From Actinomycetes bacterium (GTDB lineage Bacteria; Actinomycetota; CADDZG01; JAHWKV01): DNA of 31,275 nucleotides. The translations under genes were made by a program, and so were the position numbers. Below the pieces are notes generated by a model, which did not search any database, was not told the DNA's origin, and saw only the letters and a program-made list of their open reading frames with translations. Location: positions 1 through 31,275 of the forward strand of contig JAJCYF010000118.1 of NCBI GenBank assembly GCA_029263035.1. The letters run 5' to 3'. Below are positions 1 to 7,571 of the stretch, piece after piece; position 1 is the stretch's first letter, and each line of letters starts with the position of its first letter.

Positions 1-1242
1 GCGGGGAGTCAGACCGTGGTGGCGGATCGACCGGCCTACGGCACTTTGACTTCGACCGGTCAATAGACCGACTTCTTCGAGTTTCAGGCCGAGGCGCAGG
101 TAGAGGTCCTCGACAATGTTCCTTGTGAGATCGATGGTGGATTCGATCGGTTCATCGTCCAGTCGCACCGGGATCCCCAGGCGTCCGAGCGCCTCCATCA
201 CGTCGGCGCGGGCGTAGAGGGCGCTCAGCTTTTCAAGATTTTCAATCGTGGGCGGCCCGGTTCCCTGCCGGCCACGCCGGTGGCGAACTTCGATCCCCGC
301 GCTCTGAAGACGCCGGCGGACCGTCTGGGGGGCGCACCCGTAAAGGACGCCGATCTCGGTAAGGCCCTTCTTTTGCTCCAGGTGAAGCCGCCGGAGCTCT
401 TCGTCGGAGGCTTCTGCGATTCGTCCCGTGCGCTGGACGCTGGGGGGTTTGCGGGCCGCCTTCTGCAGGACTGCCTCAATCAAGTCTAGATCGGGGGCGG
501 GCAGGCCTGCCGGTCTATCTATGGCCAGCGGCCGCTTCCCCGGACCCCGCTGCTGGACCCCCAACTCTTCCATACGCCTGATGACGTTCGAGGGGCTGGC
601 CCTCAACTGTTGTGCAATGGCCTTGATCGACAGGTATTCGTGGTGGTGCAACCACCAAAGCTCACCTGCGTCCAGCTCGTTGACCAAAGAGTTGTTGTAA
701 CCGGGCTCGAAGATTCCGTGGCGCTTCAGAGCCGAGCGGACCTGGATCTCCGAGTAGCCGAGCATCTCGCCTATCCGAAGGGCGGAAAGCCGCTGGACCA
801 CCCGGAGCTCCCATAGAAGATCGTGGCTCAGGGGTTGCCGGTCGCCGACTCCGCGCCAGGCCCCTTTGCGGCGATCAAGGTTCAACGACCGCATGCGCTT
901 GATCACCGTCGAAGGGGTGACTCCGAAGATGGCGGCGACCTCAGGCAGGCTGCGGCCTTCGTCGATGTACAGGCGTTCCAGCTGCTCCTTGGACATCAGA
1001 GCCTGTTTGCGGGCGGGAGGTGTTGCGGGCCGGAGCGGGACTCCATCCCGTTGCAGGGCCCGCTGCACGATGCGCTTGGATGCCGGCGGACCTATTCGAT
1101 CTGCCACCTGCTTGAGCGAAAGACCTTCCTCGAGGTAGAGGCGGCGCAGGATTTCCGGAGCAAGGGCGGGGTGATCGGCTGCGACAGGTCGCCGGGCCGG
1201 AGGTTGCGAATTCTGCGATTCAGCGAAATCGTTCAAAGGCAT
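1..1242 (-). CDS. Tandem helix-turn-helix repeat protein (3' end beyond window)
   Basis: Translating the minus strand from ATG 1242 gives an uninterrupted frame of 414 codons that runs off the left edge. The product is a chain of about six or seven homologous units of roughly 40-75 residues. Each has the pattern of a leucine-rich helix (LYLEEGLS, LYIDEGRS, LHLEQKKG, LYLRLGLK), a helix-turn-helix (for example LPEVAAIFGVTPSTVIKRM and LTEIGVLYGCAPQTVRRRL) and a closing basic 'G(I/V) R' segment. Units start near residues 32, 86, 144, 195, 287, 347 (degenerate, no clear HTH) and 386. Single HTH units of this type bind DNA; a serial array suggests a protein contacting an extended or repeated site. 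The start is uncertain: the frame stays open upstream to the stop of the neighbouring gene at 1477, GTG and TTG alternatives exist, and no strong Shine-Dalgarno is visible. No enzymatic domain is seen in the visible part. Function is unknown; DNA binding is inferred from the motif only. Confidence 0.8.
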   Translation of the reverse strand, partial: MPLNDFAESQNSQPPARRPVAADHPALAPEILRRLYLEEGLSLKQVADRIGPPASKRIVQRALQRDGVPLRPATPPARKQALMSKEQLERLYIDEGRSLPEVAAIFGVTPSTVIKRMRSLNLDRRKGAWRGVGDRQPLSHDLLWELRVVQRLSALRIGEMLGYSEIQVRSALKRHGIFEPGYNNSLVNELDAGELWWLHHHEYLSIKAIAQQLRASPSNVIRRMEELGVQQRGPGKRPLAIDRPAGLPAPDLDLIEAVLQKAARKPPSVQRTGRIAEASDEELRRLHLEQKKGLTEIGVLYGCAPQTVRRRLQSAGIEVRHRRGRQGTGPPTIENLEKLSALYARADVMEALGRLGIPVRLDDEPIESTIDLTRNIVEDLYLRLGLKLEEVGLLTGRSQSAVGRSIRHHGLTPR

Positions 1243-1368
1243 CGGAATGGCAGCACGTGGAAAGTTTACGCCGAGGGCGGCTAATCCCAAACCGGTGACC
1301 GCTCGGACCCAGAGCAGCACGGAGACTGGCTCAAGTGGAGGTTCCTGCCCAATCTTGCCGACGCCATT

Positions 1369-1383
1369 GCGGTCAATGACCGC
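1369..1383. promoter_or_regulatory. Perfect 15-bp palindrome upstream of the HTH-array gene
   Basis: GCGGTCA-A-TGACCGC is a perfect 7-1-7 palindrome about 130 bp upstream of the HTH gene's ATG, within the 234-bp stretch (1243-1476) between it and the pRiA4b gene. A TTGACC hexamer lies just upstream on the minus strand (1403-1398). It could be an operator for autoregulation. The same stretch is also open in the HTH gene's frame, so a longer N-terminus would place the palindrome inside coding sequence. Nothing else was recognised in this gap. Confidence 0.4.
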
Positions 1384-1476
1384 AAACTCCAAGTTAAGGT
1401 CAACTATCTGTGAGTAAACAGCGCTGCGATCATCCCGATGGCTACCTGTCGGAGGTGCCTTCTTTCGGACCTCCGG

Positions 1477-2040
1477 TCAGTCCAGGACCGGTCCGCGCTT
1501 CAGGTTCGAGTCGAAGTCGTTGCGGTCGAAATGCTCCGGGTCGAACGGTCCTCCTACCCACTCCAGCATCTCATTGTGCCGCTCGTGTTTCGGGTCGCCG
1601 ATGGCGTCCAGGAAATCGGCATAGCCCCAGGGGCCGCCGCAATCCTCCGGCGGGCAGGCTCGCCTTCCGGTGACGCAGGCCGGATATTTCACTTTGGGAT
1701 CGGTCGCCAGGACTTTCTCCACCGTGATTGTGTGCTCCCAGTTGTCCCCGAAGTCGTAGACGTAGCCGAATCTGGCTCCCACCGGCACAAGCCTTTCCAG
1801 CCGCGCCCGACGCTCGTCCTTCGGGGGCTCTCCCCATCCTTCTCCGTCGTCGATGCCGTAGCGAATGCCGCCGATGTCGAATTCGTGGAGATGGTAGTCC
1901 CACCAGCCGAAGGCCGCCTGGATCACCAGGTGCAAGTCCGCCAGTGTGATGGTGCTGGGGACATGGACACGCCGCCATACCGGCGGTGCGATGTTCTTCA
2001 AGGTGATCTTCAGCTGGTGAATCGTCTTGACTGAACCCAC
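1477..2040 (-). CDS. Plasmid pRiA4b ORF-3 family protein
   Basis: The 187-residue product matches the pRiA4b ORF-3 family (Plasmid_pRiA4b domain, also found in the accessory protein of IS1096-like elements). It has an N-terminal 'LKITLKNIAPPVWRRV' strand-helix, 'LADLHLVIQAAFGWWDYHLHEF', 'FGYVYDFGDNWEHTITVE', and a C-terminal 'CPPEDCGGPWGYADFLDAI' segment whose two cysteines may bind metal. The family's biochemical role is not established. The start is GTG 2040, with an AGGAGG Shine-Dalgarno at 2051-2046 and 5 nt spacing; an ATG at 2044 is out of frame and only 1 nt from that site. No transposase or IS ends are nearby, so this looks like a free-standing member. It is divergent from the Uma2 gene and shares an inverted-repeat initiation region with it. 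Confidence 0.88.
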   Translation of the reverse strand: MGSVKTIHQLKITLKNIAPPVWRRVHVPSTITLADLHLVIQAAFGWWDYHLHEFDIGGIRYGIDDGEGWGEPPKDERRARLERLVPVGARFGYVYDFGDNWEHTITVEKVLATDPKVKYPACVTGRRACPPEDCGGPWGYADFLDAIGDPKHERHNEMLEWVGGPFDPEHFDRNDFDSNLKRGPVLD

Positions 2041-2044
2041 TCAT

Positions 2045-2172
2045 ACCTCCTGATCGCGCCGGCAGCCCCAAATCTACGCCATACCGCCCCGACCTTTCCG
2101 GGCCCACGGCAGTCCCCGCCCGTTAAACTTGTCATAGGCACGCCCTAGCATCGATGGATGCGATCAGGAGGT
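2045..2172. repeat. 13-bp inverted repeat spanning the pRiA4b/Uma2 divergent region
   Basis: ACCTCCTGATCGC (2045-2057) is the exact reverse complement of GCGATCAGGAGGT (2160-2172). Each arm contains the AGGAGG ribosome-binding site of one of the two divergent genes, so both messages carry the same GCGATCAGGAGGT leader just before the start codon. The 102 bp between the arms shows no open gene. No target-site duplication flanks the arms. The repeat may be a shared leader or operator rather than a mobile element. Confidence 0.6.
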
Positions 2173-2177
2173 CCCAA

Positions 2178-2768
2178 ATGGCGCTTTCAACCGAGCCCGG
2201 CGGCCGGCGATTCCGGTACGCCGACCTTGCCGCTTTCCCCGACGACAACGTAATCCGCGAGATCATCGACGGCGAGCTGATAGTGACACCCGCTCCCACC
2301 ACCCGGCACCAGAGGGCAGTTACGAACTTCATTCTTCGATTTGGGGCCTATCGCAACTCTCATGGCGGTGATGCTTTCGCTGCGCCCACCGGCGTCTTCC
2401 TTGCCGACGACAACGTGGTGGAACCGGATCTTCTGTTTGTGCGTGCCGACCACCTGGATAGGGTCGAGCTCGCATTCGTCAACGGACCGCCCGACCTGGT
2501 GGTCGAAATCTCCTCCCCGTCGACCCGCCGGATCGATATCGGGCGCAAGCGAGAGCTGTACGCGCGATTCGAAATTCCCGAGTACTGGTTCGTAGACCTT
2601 GACGCCGAGCGAGTGGAGATCTACCGGCTCAAGGCAGGTGCCTACGGCGCTCCCGAGCTGGTCTACTCATCAGGTACGCTTTCGACTCCGCAGCTGCCGG
2701 GTCTTCAGGTGAGCGTTGATGAGGCGCTGGGAAATCCGCAACATCCGCTTCCGACAGCCGATTCGTAG
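2178..2768 (+). CDS. Uma2 family endonuclease-like protein
   Basis: The 196-residue protein is a member of the Uma2 family (formerly DUF820), a PD-(D/E)XK nuclease-fold family. Visible landmarks are 'REIIDGELIVTPAPTTRHQ' near the N-terminus, the acidic 'VVEPDLLFV', the core 'PDLVVEISSPSTRRIDIGRK' region with the family's D, E and K positions, and 'YARFEIPEYWFVDLDAE'. The substrate is unknown; the fold implies nucleic-acid cleavage. ATG 2178 is chosen because AGGAGG at 2166-2171 lies 6 nt upstream; ATG 2154 is possible but lacks a good site. The last ~110 bp of this gene are duplicated at 8925-9044, bracketing the next 6 kb. Confidence 0.9.
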   Translation: MALSTEPGGRRFRYADLAAFPDDNVIREIIDGELIVTPAPTTRHQRAVTNFILRFGAYRNSHGGDAFAAPTGVFLADDNVVEPDLLFVRADHLDRVELAFVNGPPDLVVEISSPSTRRIDIGRKRELYARFEIPEYWFVDLDAERVEIYRLKAGAYGAPELVYSSGTLSTPQLPGLQVSVDEALGNPQHPLPTADS

Positions 2769-2774
2769 ATGTCT
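2655..2774 (+). repeat. Direct repeat, copy 1 (Uma2 3' end)
   Basis: This is the intact-gene copy of a ~120-bp sequence that recurs in the same orientation at 8925-9044. By hand count the two are about 85% identical, including the stop codon and a few bases beyond it. Between them lie the zinc-ribbon, ERCC4, M23-DUF1023 and lipoprotein genes. Confidence 0.85.
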
Positions 2775-2815
2775 TTGGGGTTAGTCTCCGGCTGAAGATG
2801 ACCAGGAGTTGAAGA

Positions 2816-4054
2816 TTGGCTGGGACCTGCGAACGGTGTGGTGCGGATGGGGCCACGGTTTCTTTGAGCGGTGCGGTGCTGTGTGACCGCTGTGTCGACA
2901 ATCGGGTCTCAGAATTCACCGGTATGCTCCGACTGCCCGATCCCCCTGCCGACGAGGTCTTCACCGGACCGGACGCCAGACCTCATCGATTTCGATTCCG
3001 GCTGTGGCGCGCCCCGACCGGGGTGTCGGCTGACGCAGCAGAGATCGACTGCCCCACCGGCGAGGGCTACCGGTTCACGCTGCTGGGACAGCACGACGCC
3101 GATATCGATGCACTCCTGGACAGCCTGCGTGAGCAAATCAAGGCAGGGGTATCTCGGGTTGACCTGACGCCGAATCCCCACCGGGAAGGTTGGATTCTCG
3201 CCGGCGAAACGGTATCGGGGCGATTCGAGTGGAACGATGCGGGCGACCACGACCAGCCCTATGCCGTGGTTATCGACGGGCGCCGGCTCAGCTGGGAGGA
3301 GTTCGGGAATGCCTTCGAAGGTCTGGAGGGGTGGGGTTTCACTCTGCACCTCGATGACCTCTCCCAGGCATTGAGTGATGAGACCGGCGTGGTTGGGGAC
3401 ATCGCTCACCGGCCGGCATCGCTGCTGGGCAATGAACCGGATTATCTGCCGGGAGAAGATGACGACGATGCCTTTTTGGAGGCTTGGGATCGCGCGGAGG
3501 CCGAGGCGGTGGATCTCCTGCAGATGGCGCTGCCCGAGCTCAAGGACGAGCCACCGCCCGCCGGTGAGCTTGAGGATGCGGTCCTGGGGCTACGTGCCGG
3601 AATCAAGGGGAGAAAGTGGCCTCATCGTCACATGAGTCGTGCTGCCGGTTTTGAGCCGGCCCGGCCGGTGAGCAGCCTGGAGTTGTGGCTGGGCGCAGCA
3701 GGAGGCTTGATCGCGATGCGGGAGGAATCGGGTCTTGCCGACGAGGCCGAAGCGTCACTCATGGCCATGCAAAATGGCGACTGGTTGGGCGCCGTCGTCG
3801 GGCTGGTGAGGGCGGGAATTGGAGCTTCCGCAGAGCCGCAGGACCTGGTCGGTTACATCAACCGCTGCCCCGAGGTTGAGGGCGAGTTGGACTACGACGA
3901 TGCCGAGGCGGTTGAGAGTGCATTCGAGCTCATCCTGCCCGCGTGGGAGGCCGCCGGGGCGGTTGACGGCACCCGACGGCTGACTGCCCTGGGCAGATGG
4001 GGCCTGCCGAGAGCGCTGGCGTGGGCATGGAACGGGGAATTCGGCTCCCGCTGA
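2816..4054 (+). CDS. Zinc-ribbon protein with DUF7713-like region
   Basis: The 412-residue cytoplasmic-looking protein begins with a four-cysteine zinc ribbon (CERC near residue 5, CDRC near residue 23). Residues ~60-165 resemble, from memory, the actinobacterial DUF7713 type: 'GYRFTLLGQHDADIDALLD', 'DAGDHDQPYAVVIDGRRLSW', 'EGWGFTLHLDD'. The remaining ~240 residues are acidic and helical, with no motif I recognise. No function is assigned. The start is TTG 2816 because AGGAG at 2803-2807 lies 8 nt upstream; the ATG at 2798 runs into a stop after four codons. It lies 47 bp after Uma2 and immediately follows direct-repeat copy 1, so it is the first gene of the bracketed module. It converges with the ERCC4 gene 11 bp away. 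Confidence 0.75.
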   Translation: MAGTCERCGADGATVSLSGAVLCDRCVDNRVSEFTGMLRLPDPPADEVFTGPDARPHRFRFRLWRAPTGVSADAAEIDCPTGEGYRFTLLGQHDADIDALLDSLREQIKAGVSRVDLTPNPHREGWILAGETVSGRFEWNDAGDHDQPYAVVIDGRRLSWEEFGNAFEGLEGWGFTLHLDDLSQALSDETGVVGDIAHRPASLLGNEPDYLPGEDDDDAFLEAWDRAEAEAVDLLQMALPELKDEPPPAGELEDAVLGLRAGIKGRKWPHRHMSRAAGFEPARPVSSLELWLGAAGGLIAMREESGLADEAEASLMAMQNGDWLGAVVGLVRAGIGASAEPQDLVGYINRCPEVEGELDYDDAEAVESAFELILPAWEAAGAVDGTRRLTALGRWGLPRALAWAWNGEFGSR

Positions 4055-4065
4055 GCCTCTATACG

Positions 4066-4854
4066 TCAACCGCCGATGTCGTCCTCCGCCGCCGAGTTCA
4101 AGAAGCGGTATGACCACTCCTCCGCAAACTTGCGGGAGCCGGCGAAGATGACCGGGATCTCCGGGTAGCGGACCGCCAGTCTCCCCAGCATCGTCGCCAT
4201 CCAAGCCGCGCGGCCGGAGTGCAGGCGGAACAGGTCCGGGTAATTCGCCTCCACCACCACCGCCGCCCGGGGAACCTCCGCCAGGCGCTGCATCTGGAAA
4301 GCCAGCGTCCCGTCCGACAGCGACGCCGCCAGGTTCTCCAGCGTCTTTCGCTCCACGCTGGCGATCAGGCCCGAGGGCCCCATCAGCCCGTAGTCCCCGG
4401 CGGGCAGCGCCGCCCGCTGCAGGTCGACCGATCTCCCGGCGAACTTGTAGCCGTACTTCTCTCGGGTGTCGACGACTATCGTGATGCCCTCGACCGTCCG
4501 GCCCTTGGGCACCCTCGCTCCTGGGTTGGCGGGGCGCACCCCCGGTTGGGTCTGCCAGAAGATTGCGGGCCGCCCGCGGGCCTCGGTGAAGACGAACTGA
4601 GACCTTGCCAGGGCGGGCCGGTCGAGCACCAGATCGATGGCCGCTCCCCGGCGACGGCAGATGAGGACTGAGGCTTCGTCGACCACCTCCAGCGAGGGAT
4701 CCCACTCATCGTCCATCGGGTAGCAGTAGACCCGGGATGCCCTAGGCCAGGTGTCTTTGACCTTGAGGACCATCCCACCGTCCAGCGGCAGCCGGACCAG
4801 GTAGGGAAGCGTGCTGTCCGGCTCGGGGTTCCGTGCAACGACAAACGGCTCCAT
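4066..4854 (-). CDS. ERCC4-domain nuclease of the actinobacterial type
   Basis: The 262-residue protein has an ERCC4/XPF-type nuclease domain in its C-terminal half: 'ITIVVDTREKYGYKF', 'LPAGDYGL' and 'SVERKTLENLAASLSDG' supply the D, GD and ERK-x-x-(D) type metal-binding residues. The N-terminal part ('RNPEPDSTLPYLVRLPL', 'RGAAIDLVLDRPALARSQFVF') is characteristic of a stand-alone actinobacterial family whose role is not characterised. XPF-family nucleases cut branched DNA; the substrate here is unknown. ATG 4854 is preferred because homologues begin 'M-x-F-x-(I/V)-A-R-N'. The frame is open further upstream to 5019 but the added residues look non-coding. The gene is divergent from the M23-DUF1023 gene, with a 226-bp gap that holds that gene's putative promoter and leader hairpin. 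Confidence 0.85.
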   Translation of the reverse strand: MEPFVVARNPEPDSTLPYLVRLPLDGGMVLKVKDTWPRASRVYCYPMDDEWDPSLEVVDEASVLICRRRGAAIDLVLDRPALARSQFVFTEARGRPAIFWQTQPGVRPANPGARVPKGRTVEGITIVVDTREKYGYKFAGRSVDLQRAALPAGDYGLMGPSGLIASVERKTLENLAASLSDGTLAFQMQRLAEVPRAAVVVEANYPDLFRLHSGRAAWMATMLGRLAVRYPEIPVIFAGSRKFAEEWSYRFLNSAAEDDIGG

Positions 4855-5010
4855 TGCCCAAGATTTTCGCGCAGGAGCCGGGCAAGACCCCGGCATAATT
4901 TCACTCACCCATCCACAAGTGCCGGCCTTGCGGCCCGGGCGGACTGACCTCCACGTCATAAGAAATATTCGCGACCTACCGAATTGGGTCTTTTCTCCCA
5001 GGCTTTGTGT

Positions 5011-5019
5011 TGCTAACAT
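5011..5019 (+). promoter_or_regulatory. Possible extended -10 box for the M23-DUF1023 gene
   Basis: TGC-TAACAT has the TGn-TAnnnT form of an extended -10 element, about 60 bp before GTG 5081. The paralogous gene at 21908 has TGT-TATCTT in an equivalent place. No convincing -35 box is seen at either. Confidence 0.3.
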
Positions 5020-5057
5020 CTGACTCGTTCAGTCGCTTCCCCACAGGCTCGGACACT

Positions 5058-5074
5058 TCCCCCGGTTGCGGGGA
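5058..5074 (+). promoter_or_regulatory. Leader hairpin covering the GGGG ribosome-binding site
   Basis: TCCCC (5058-5062) can pair with GGGGA (5070-5074) around a CGGTTGC loop. The GGGG arm is the only Shine-Dalgarno-like sequence before GTG 5081 (7 nt away). The paralogue at 21908 keeps the same layout: CACTTCCCC, a TTGC loop end, GGGG, then TTTGT before the start. Both are consistent with a structure that limits ribosome access; no known riboswitch consensus was recognised. Confidence 0.45.
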
Positions 5075-5080
5075 TTTGTC

Positions 5081-7111
5081 GTGCGGGGACTTCAGAAACT
5101 CTTAGCTTTCGTGGCGCTGTCGGCGGTATTCGTCGTTTCCTGTCCGCCGGTAGCGGCGCTGGCCGCTCCAAAATTCGTGGCTCCGGTCGATGCGGCTGTC
5201 TCGCGTGGGTTTGACCTCTCCAACGGCGAGTTCGCAGCGGGCGGGCACCGGGGGATCGACTATTCGGTGCCCGAGGGCACGTCGGTCAGGGCTTCCGGAC
5301 CCGGGGTGGTTTCATTCGCAGGCTCTACACCCGAGGGGCCCTACGTATCGATCACCCACGACGGCGGGGTCAAGACCACCTACTCATTGGGCGAGATCTC
5401 CGTGTCAGCGGGTCAGGAGGTGGGTCGGGGGACGATCATCGGCACCAGCGGCGTCGGCCACGACAACGGCGGTCCCCTGCTGCATTTCGGGGCCTTGATC
5501 GACGGCAAGTACATCGACCCCCTCCTGCTGCTCGGCGAGTTTGAGGACATCACCGATCTGCTCAGCTTGGCGGAGACTCAGGGATCGGCGGCGCTCGCCG
5601 GATCCAGGCTCGCGAGTGCCGTCACCCTGCCGGGGTTTGGCGCCGGCATCGCCCCGCCCGACTTGGCCCCCTTCGACCCGGGGGCCGGTTTCGCCCCGTT
5701 CGGCCCCGGACCGGCTCCCGAGGGCGCACCGCTTCCGCCGAATCCGCGTCCGGAGATCGTGCCCATCCCCCGGCCCCTGCCCCAGCAGATTCAGATTGGT
5801 CCTTCGGGCCCGCCAACCCTCCGAGGACCGCCACTTCCATCAAGGTTCTTCCGGGATGATTTCACCGGCGAGGGGGGCGCCAGCGACGGCCCGCGGTTCG
5901 ATCCCCGAACCGGCTTGCCGCTGTTTAACGCCCCCAAACTGGTTGAGGATTGGTGGATCGGCTTGACCGAAGCCGAGCGCAAGGCCCTGATCGAGCGTTA
6001 CCCGGTGGAAATAGGCCACCTGGTCGGTGTGCCGGTCGATGCGAGGGACCAGGCGAACCGACTTTCGCTTTCCAGGAGAATCAAAGAATTGGAGGCCATG
6101 AAGCGCGAAAGGGACGAATTGTTGAAGGGGTTCCCGGAAGCCCGATCGCTACTGGATCACAAAACGTGGCTTTCGAAGGCGTATCCTACGCTGGCGAGAT
6201 ACTACGAAGGTCTCATCGGCCTCAGCCCATGGCGACGAAGGATGACCGCCTTGAGCCGGGAGCTCGCAGGAGCCAAGAATCTTCAGCGTCAGTTGGACGA
6301 GGTCGCCAAGGATCCGCGCAACCGGCTGCATCCGTCCGACGTGTACCTGATGGAGCTGGATACCAACTCAGGGTTTGGCGATGGACAGGCCGTTGTCGCT
6401 TTCGGTAATCCAACCGTTGCGGAACACATAGGCGTCGTAGTCCCCGGCATCAATAATTCGCTGCTCGATGTCGAGAACCCGATGGTAGACGCGGTGTCCC
6501 TTCGGTCGAGGGTCGCCGATAATGAGGGCGATGTCATGAACCGTACCTCGACGATTATGTGGCTCGGATATGACACGCCCAATGGACTGCTGGATGCAAC
6601 GAACAAGGCGGAGGCCAGGGAGGGTGCTCCACGGCTGGATAGGTTCGTGGATGGTTTACGAGCTTCCCACGCGAGACCTGCTATTCGGCGTGGATATGCA
6701 GACCGGCGCTTCCGCGATCCCCGCATCGTTGGATACGCCCACAGCTATGGAAGCGCGGTGGCGGGAATGGCGAGAAAACGAGGTATGGATACCGATGAGC
6801 TTGCGTTTCTAGGCGCACCCGGAGGAGGCGTTCTCTACGGTAGCGAACTTGCCGGCATCGATCGGGGCCTTTGGACGGCCCGGACTCCTGACGACCCCAT
6901 CAGAGCGGTGACGCCGCGAGTCCTCGGGCTGGAGCCTAAGGTCCTCGGGCAAGATCCGATGAACTCCGATTTTGGTGCCGACCATATTCCCTTAGATGTG
7001 AACCAAAGCGGGCACGGTGACTACTTCAACCGACGGTCACGGGGGCTCAGGAACTTGGCCTGGCTGCTCACGGGACATTACGACGAGATCCAGGGGGAAA
7101 CCAACGACTAA
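5081..7111 (+). CDS. Exported degenerate-M23 / DUF1023 alpha/beta-hydrolase fusion
   Basis: The 676-residue product has a signal peptide (~1-30, ending ALA-AP). An M23/LytM-like domain (~33-150) follows, then a Pro/Gly-rich linker (~170-290), a helical region (~290-430) and a C-terminal alpha/beta hydrolase of the DUF1023 type. The hydrolase shows 'VVPGINNSLLDVENPM', the nucleophile elbow AHSYGS with Ser555, 'TPDDPI' and a late GHGDYF histidine. In the M23 domain the zinc ligands are kept (H56-x3-D60 in GHRGIDY and H135 in LLHFG). The two usual catalytic histidines are replaced (YSL instead of Y-x-H, Leu133 in the H-x-H motif), so peptidoglycan binding is likelier than cleavage. GTG 5081 is chosen because it aligns with ATG 21908 of the paralogue; TTG 5066 is possible but lies within the hairpin. 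Lipoprotein genes follow directly, and fragments of this gene's 3' end recur among them. The hydrolase substrate is unknown. Confidence 0.85.
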   Translation: MRGLQKLLAFVALSAVFVVSCPPVAALAAPKFVAPVDAAVSRGFDLSNGEFAAGGHRGIDYSVPEGTSVRASGPGVVSFAGSTPEGPYVSITHDGGVKTTYSLGEISVSAGQEVGRGTIIGTSGVGHDNGGPLLHFGALIDGKYIDPLLLLGEFEDITDLLSLAETQGSAALAGSRLASAVTLPGFGAGIAPPDLAPFDPGAGFAPFGPGPAPEGAPLPPNPRPEIVPIPRPLPQQIQIGPSGPPTLRGPPLPSRFFRDDFTGEGGASDGPRFDPRTGLPLFNAPKLVEDWWIGLTEAERKALIERYPVEIGHLVGVPVDARDQANRLSLSRRIKELEAMKRERDELLKGFPEARSLLDHKTWLSKAYPTLARYYEGLIGLSPWRRRMTALSRELAGAKNLQRQLDEVAKDPRNRLHPSDVYLMELDTNSGFGDGQAVVAFGNPTVAEHIGVVVPGINNSLLDVENPMVDAVSLRSRVADNEGDVMNRTSTIMWLGYDTPNGLLDATNKAEAREGAPRLDRFVDGLRASHARPAIRRGYADRRFRDPRIVGYAHSYGSAVAGMARKRGMDTDELAFLGAPGGGVLYGSELAGIDRGLWTARTPDDPIRAVTPRVLGLEPKVLGQDPMNSDFGADHIPLDVNQSGHGDYFNRRSRGLRNLAWLLTGHYDEIQGETND

Positions 7112-7121
7112 GTATGTCTTC

Positions 7122-7568
7122 ATGCTTCTCATGCTCGCAACCACACTTACAGGATGTCAGCCTGTCTTCGGAGGCGGCGTGGATTACGAGGAAGCACGCG
7201 AAACTGTGGTTCGCCTCGTAAATGAAGCGCTCGACGCCGGCCTGGATGGCAGGGAGCGGCCTGAGCCCTTGGGATTCGGCAACGATCCCTGCACCGATAA
7301 CTTGATCGGTCCAACCAGCGAAGTCAGACCTGATATTGGCTATTCATTTCCTTACGCTGCTCTGGGGATTGACAGTGAAACGTTCGCTGAAAAAACCACG
7401 GAGACGTGGAGAGCAAGAGGCATGGCGATAACCGAACTGGACAGTCCCGGCCTATATGAAAGGTTCGCGGTCTCTGAGGATGGCTATCGGTTCAGCCTGA
7501 CGATCAATGAGGAAATCGATCAGATCTCCATCGGTGGAAGCGGGCCGTGCGTTGACCCTCCCAACTAG
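7122..7568 (+). CDS. Exported lipoprotein, copy 1 (candidate hydrolase partner)
   Basis: This small lipoprotein of about 148-154 residues has a lipobox (TLTG-C) and a mature chain that starts QPVFGGGVDYEEA. Conserved blocks are 'ETVVRLVNEALDAGLDG', 'NDPCTD.LIGPTSEV' and the C-terminal 'SIGGSGPCVDPP', whose two cysteines may form a disulphide. The family is not recognised. From ATG 7122 the signal peptide lacks its positive N-region and has no Shine-Dalgarno. An in-frame ACG at 7104 lies 6 nt after AGGGGG (7092-7097) and would give M-T-K-Y-V-F-M-L-L as the N-terminus (see findings). The gene begins 10 nt after, or overlapping, the M23-DUF1023 stop, so the two are probably co-transcribed. Being tethered outside the membrane, it could guard against or assist the exported hydrolase. 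That role is inferred from context only. Confidence 0.8.
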   Translation: MLLMLATTLTGCQPVFGGGVDYEEARETVVRLVNEALDAGLDGRERPEPLGFGNDPCTDNLIGPTSEVRPDIGYSFPYAALGIDSETFAEKTTETWRARGMAITELDSPGLYERFAVSEDGYRFSLTINEEIDQISIGGSGPCVDPPN

Positions 7569-7571
7569 CGG

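Noticed and set aside
1477..2172. IS1096-like insertion sequence, or a MITE bounded by the 13-bp inverted repeat
   Set aside because: pRiA4b ORF-3 proteins can travel with IS1096, but there is no transposase gene. The inverted repeat encloses only a 102-bp intergenic stretch and lacks a target-site duplication.
3755..4705. 316-codon minus-strand frame overlapping the zinc-ribbon and ERCC4 genes
   Set aside because: It spans two convergent genes out of frame with the ERCC4 motifs and is Gly/Arg/Pro-rich; it is a shadow.
4980..5080. ydaO/c-di-AMP riboswitch before the M23-DUF1023 gene
   Set aside because: Such riboswitches often precede actinobacterial cell-wall hydrolases, but the conserved core sequences were not found at either M23 locus; only a short hairpin is present.
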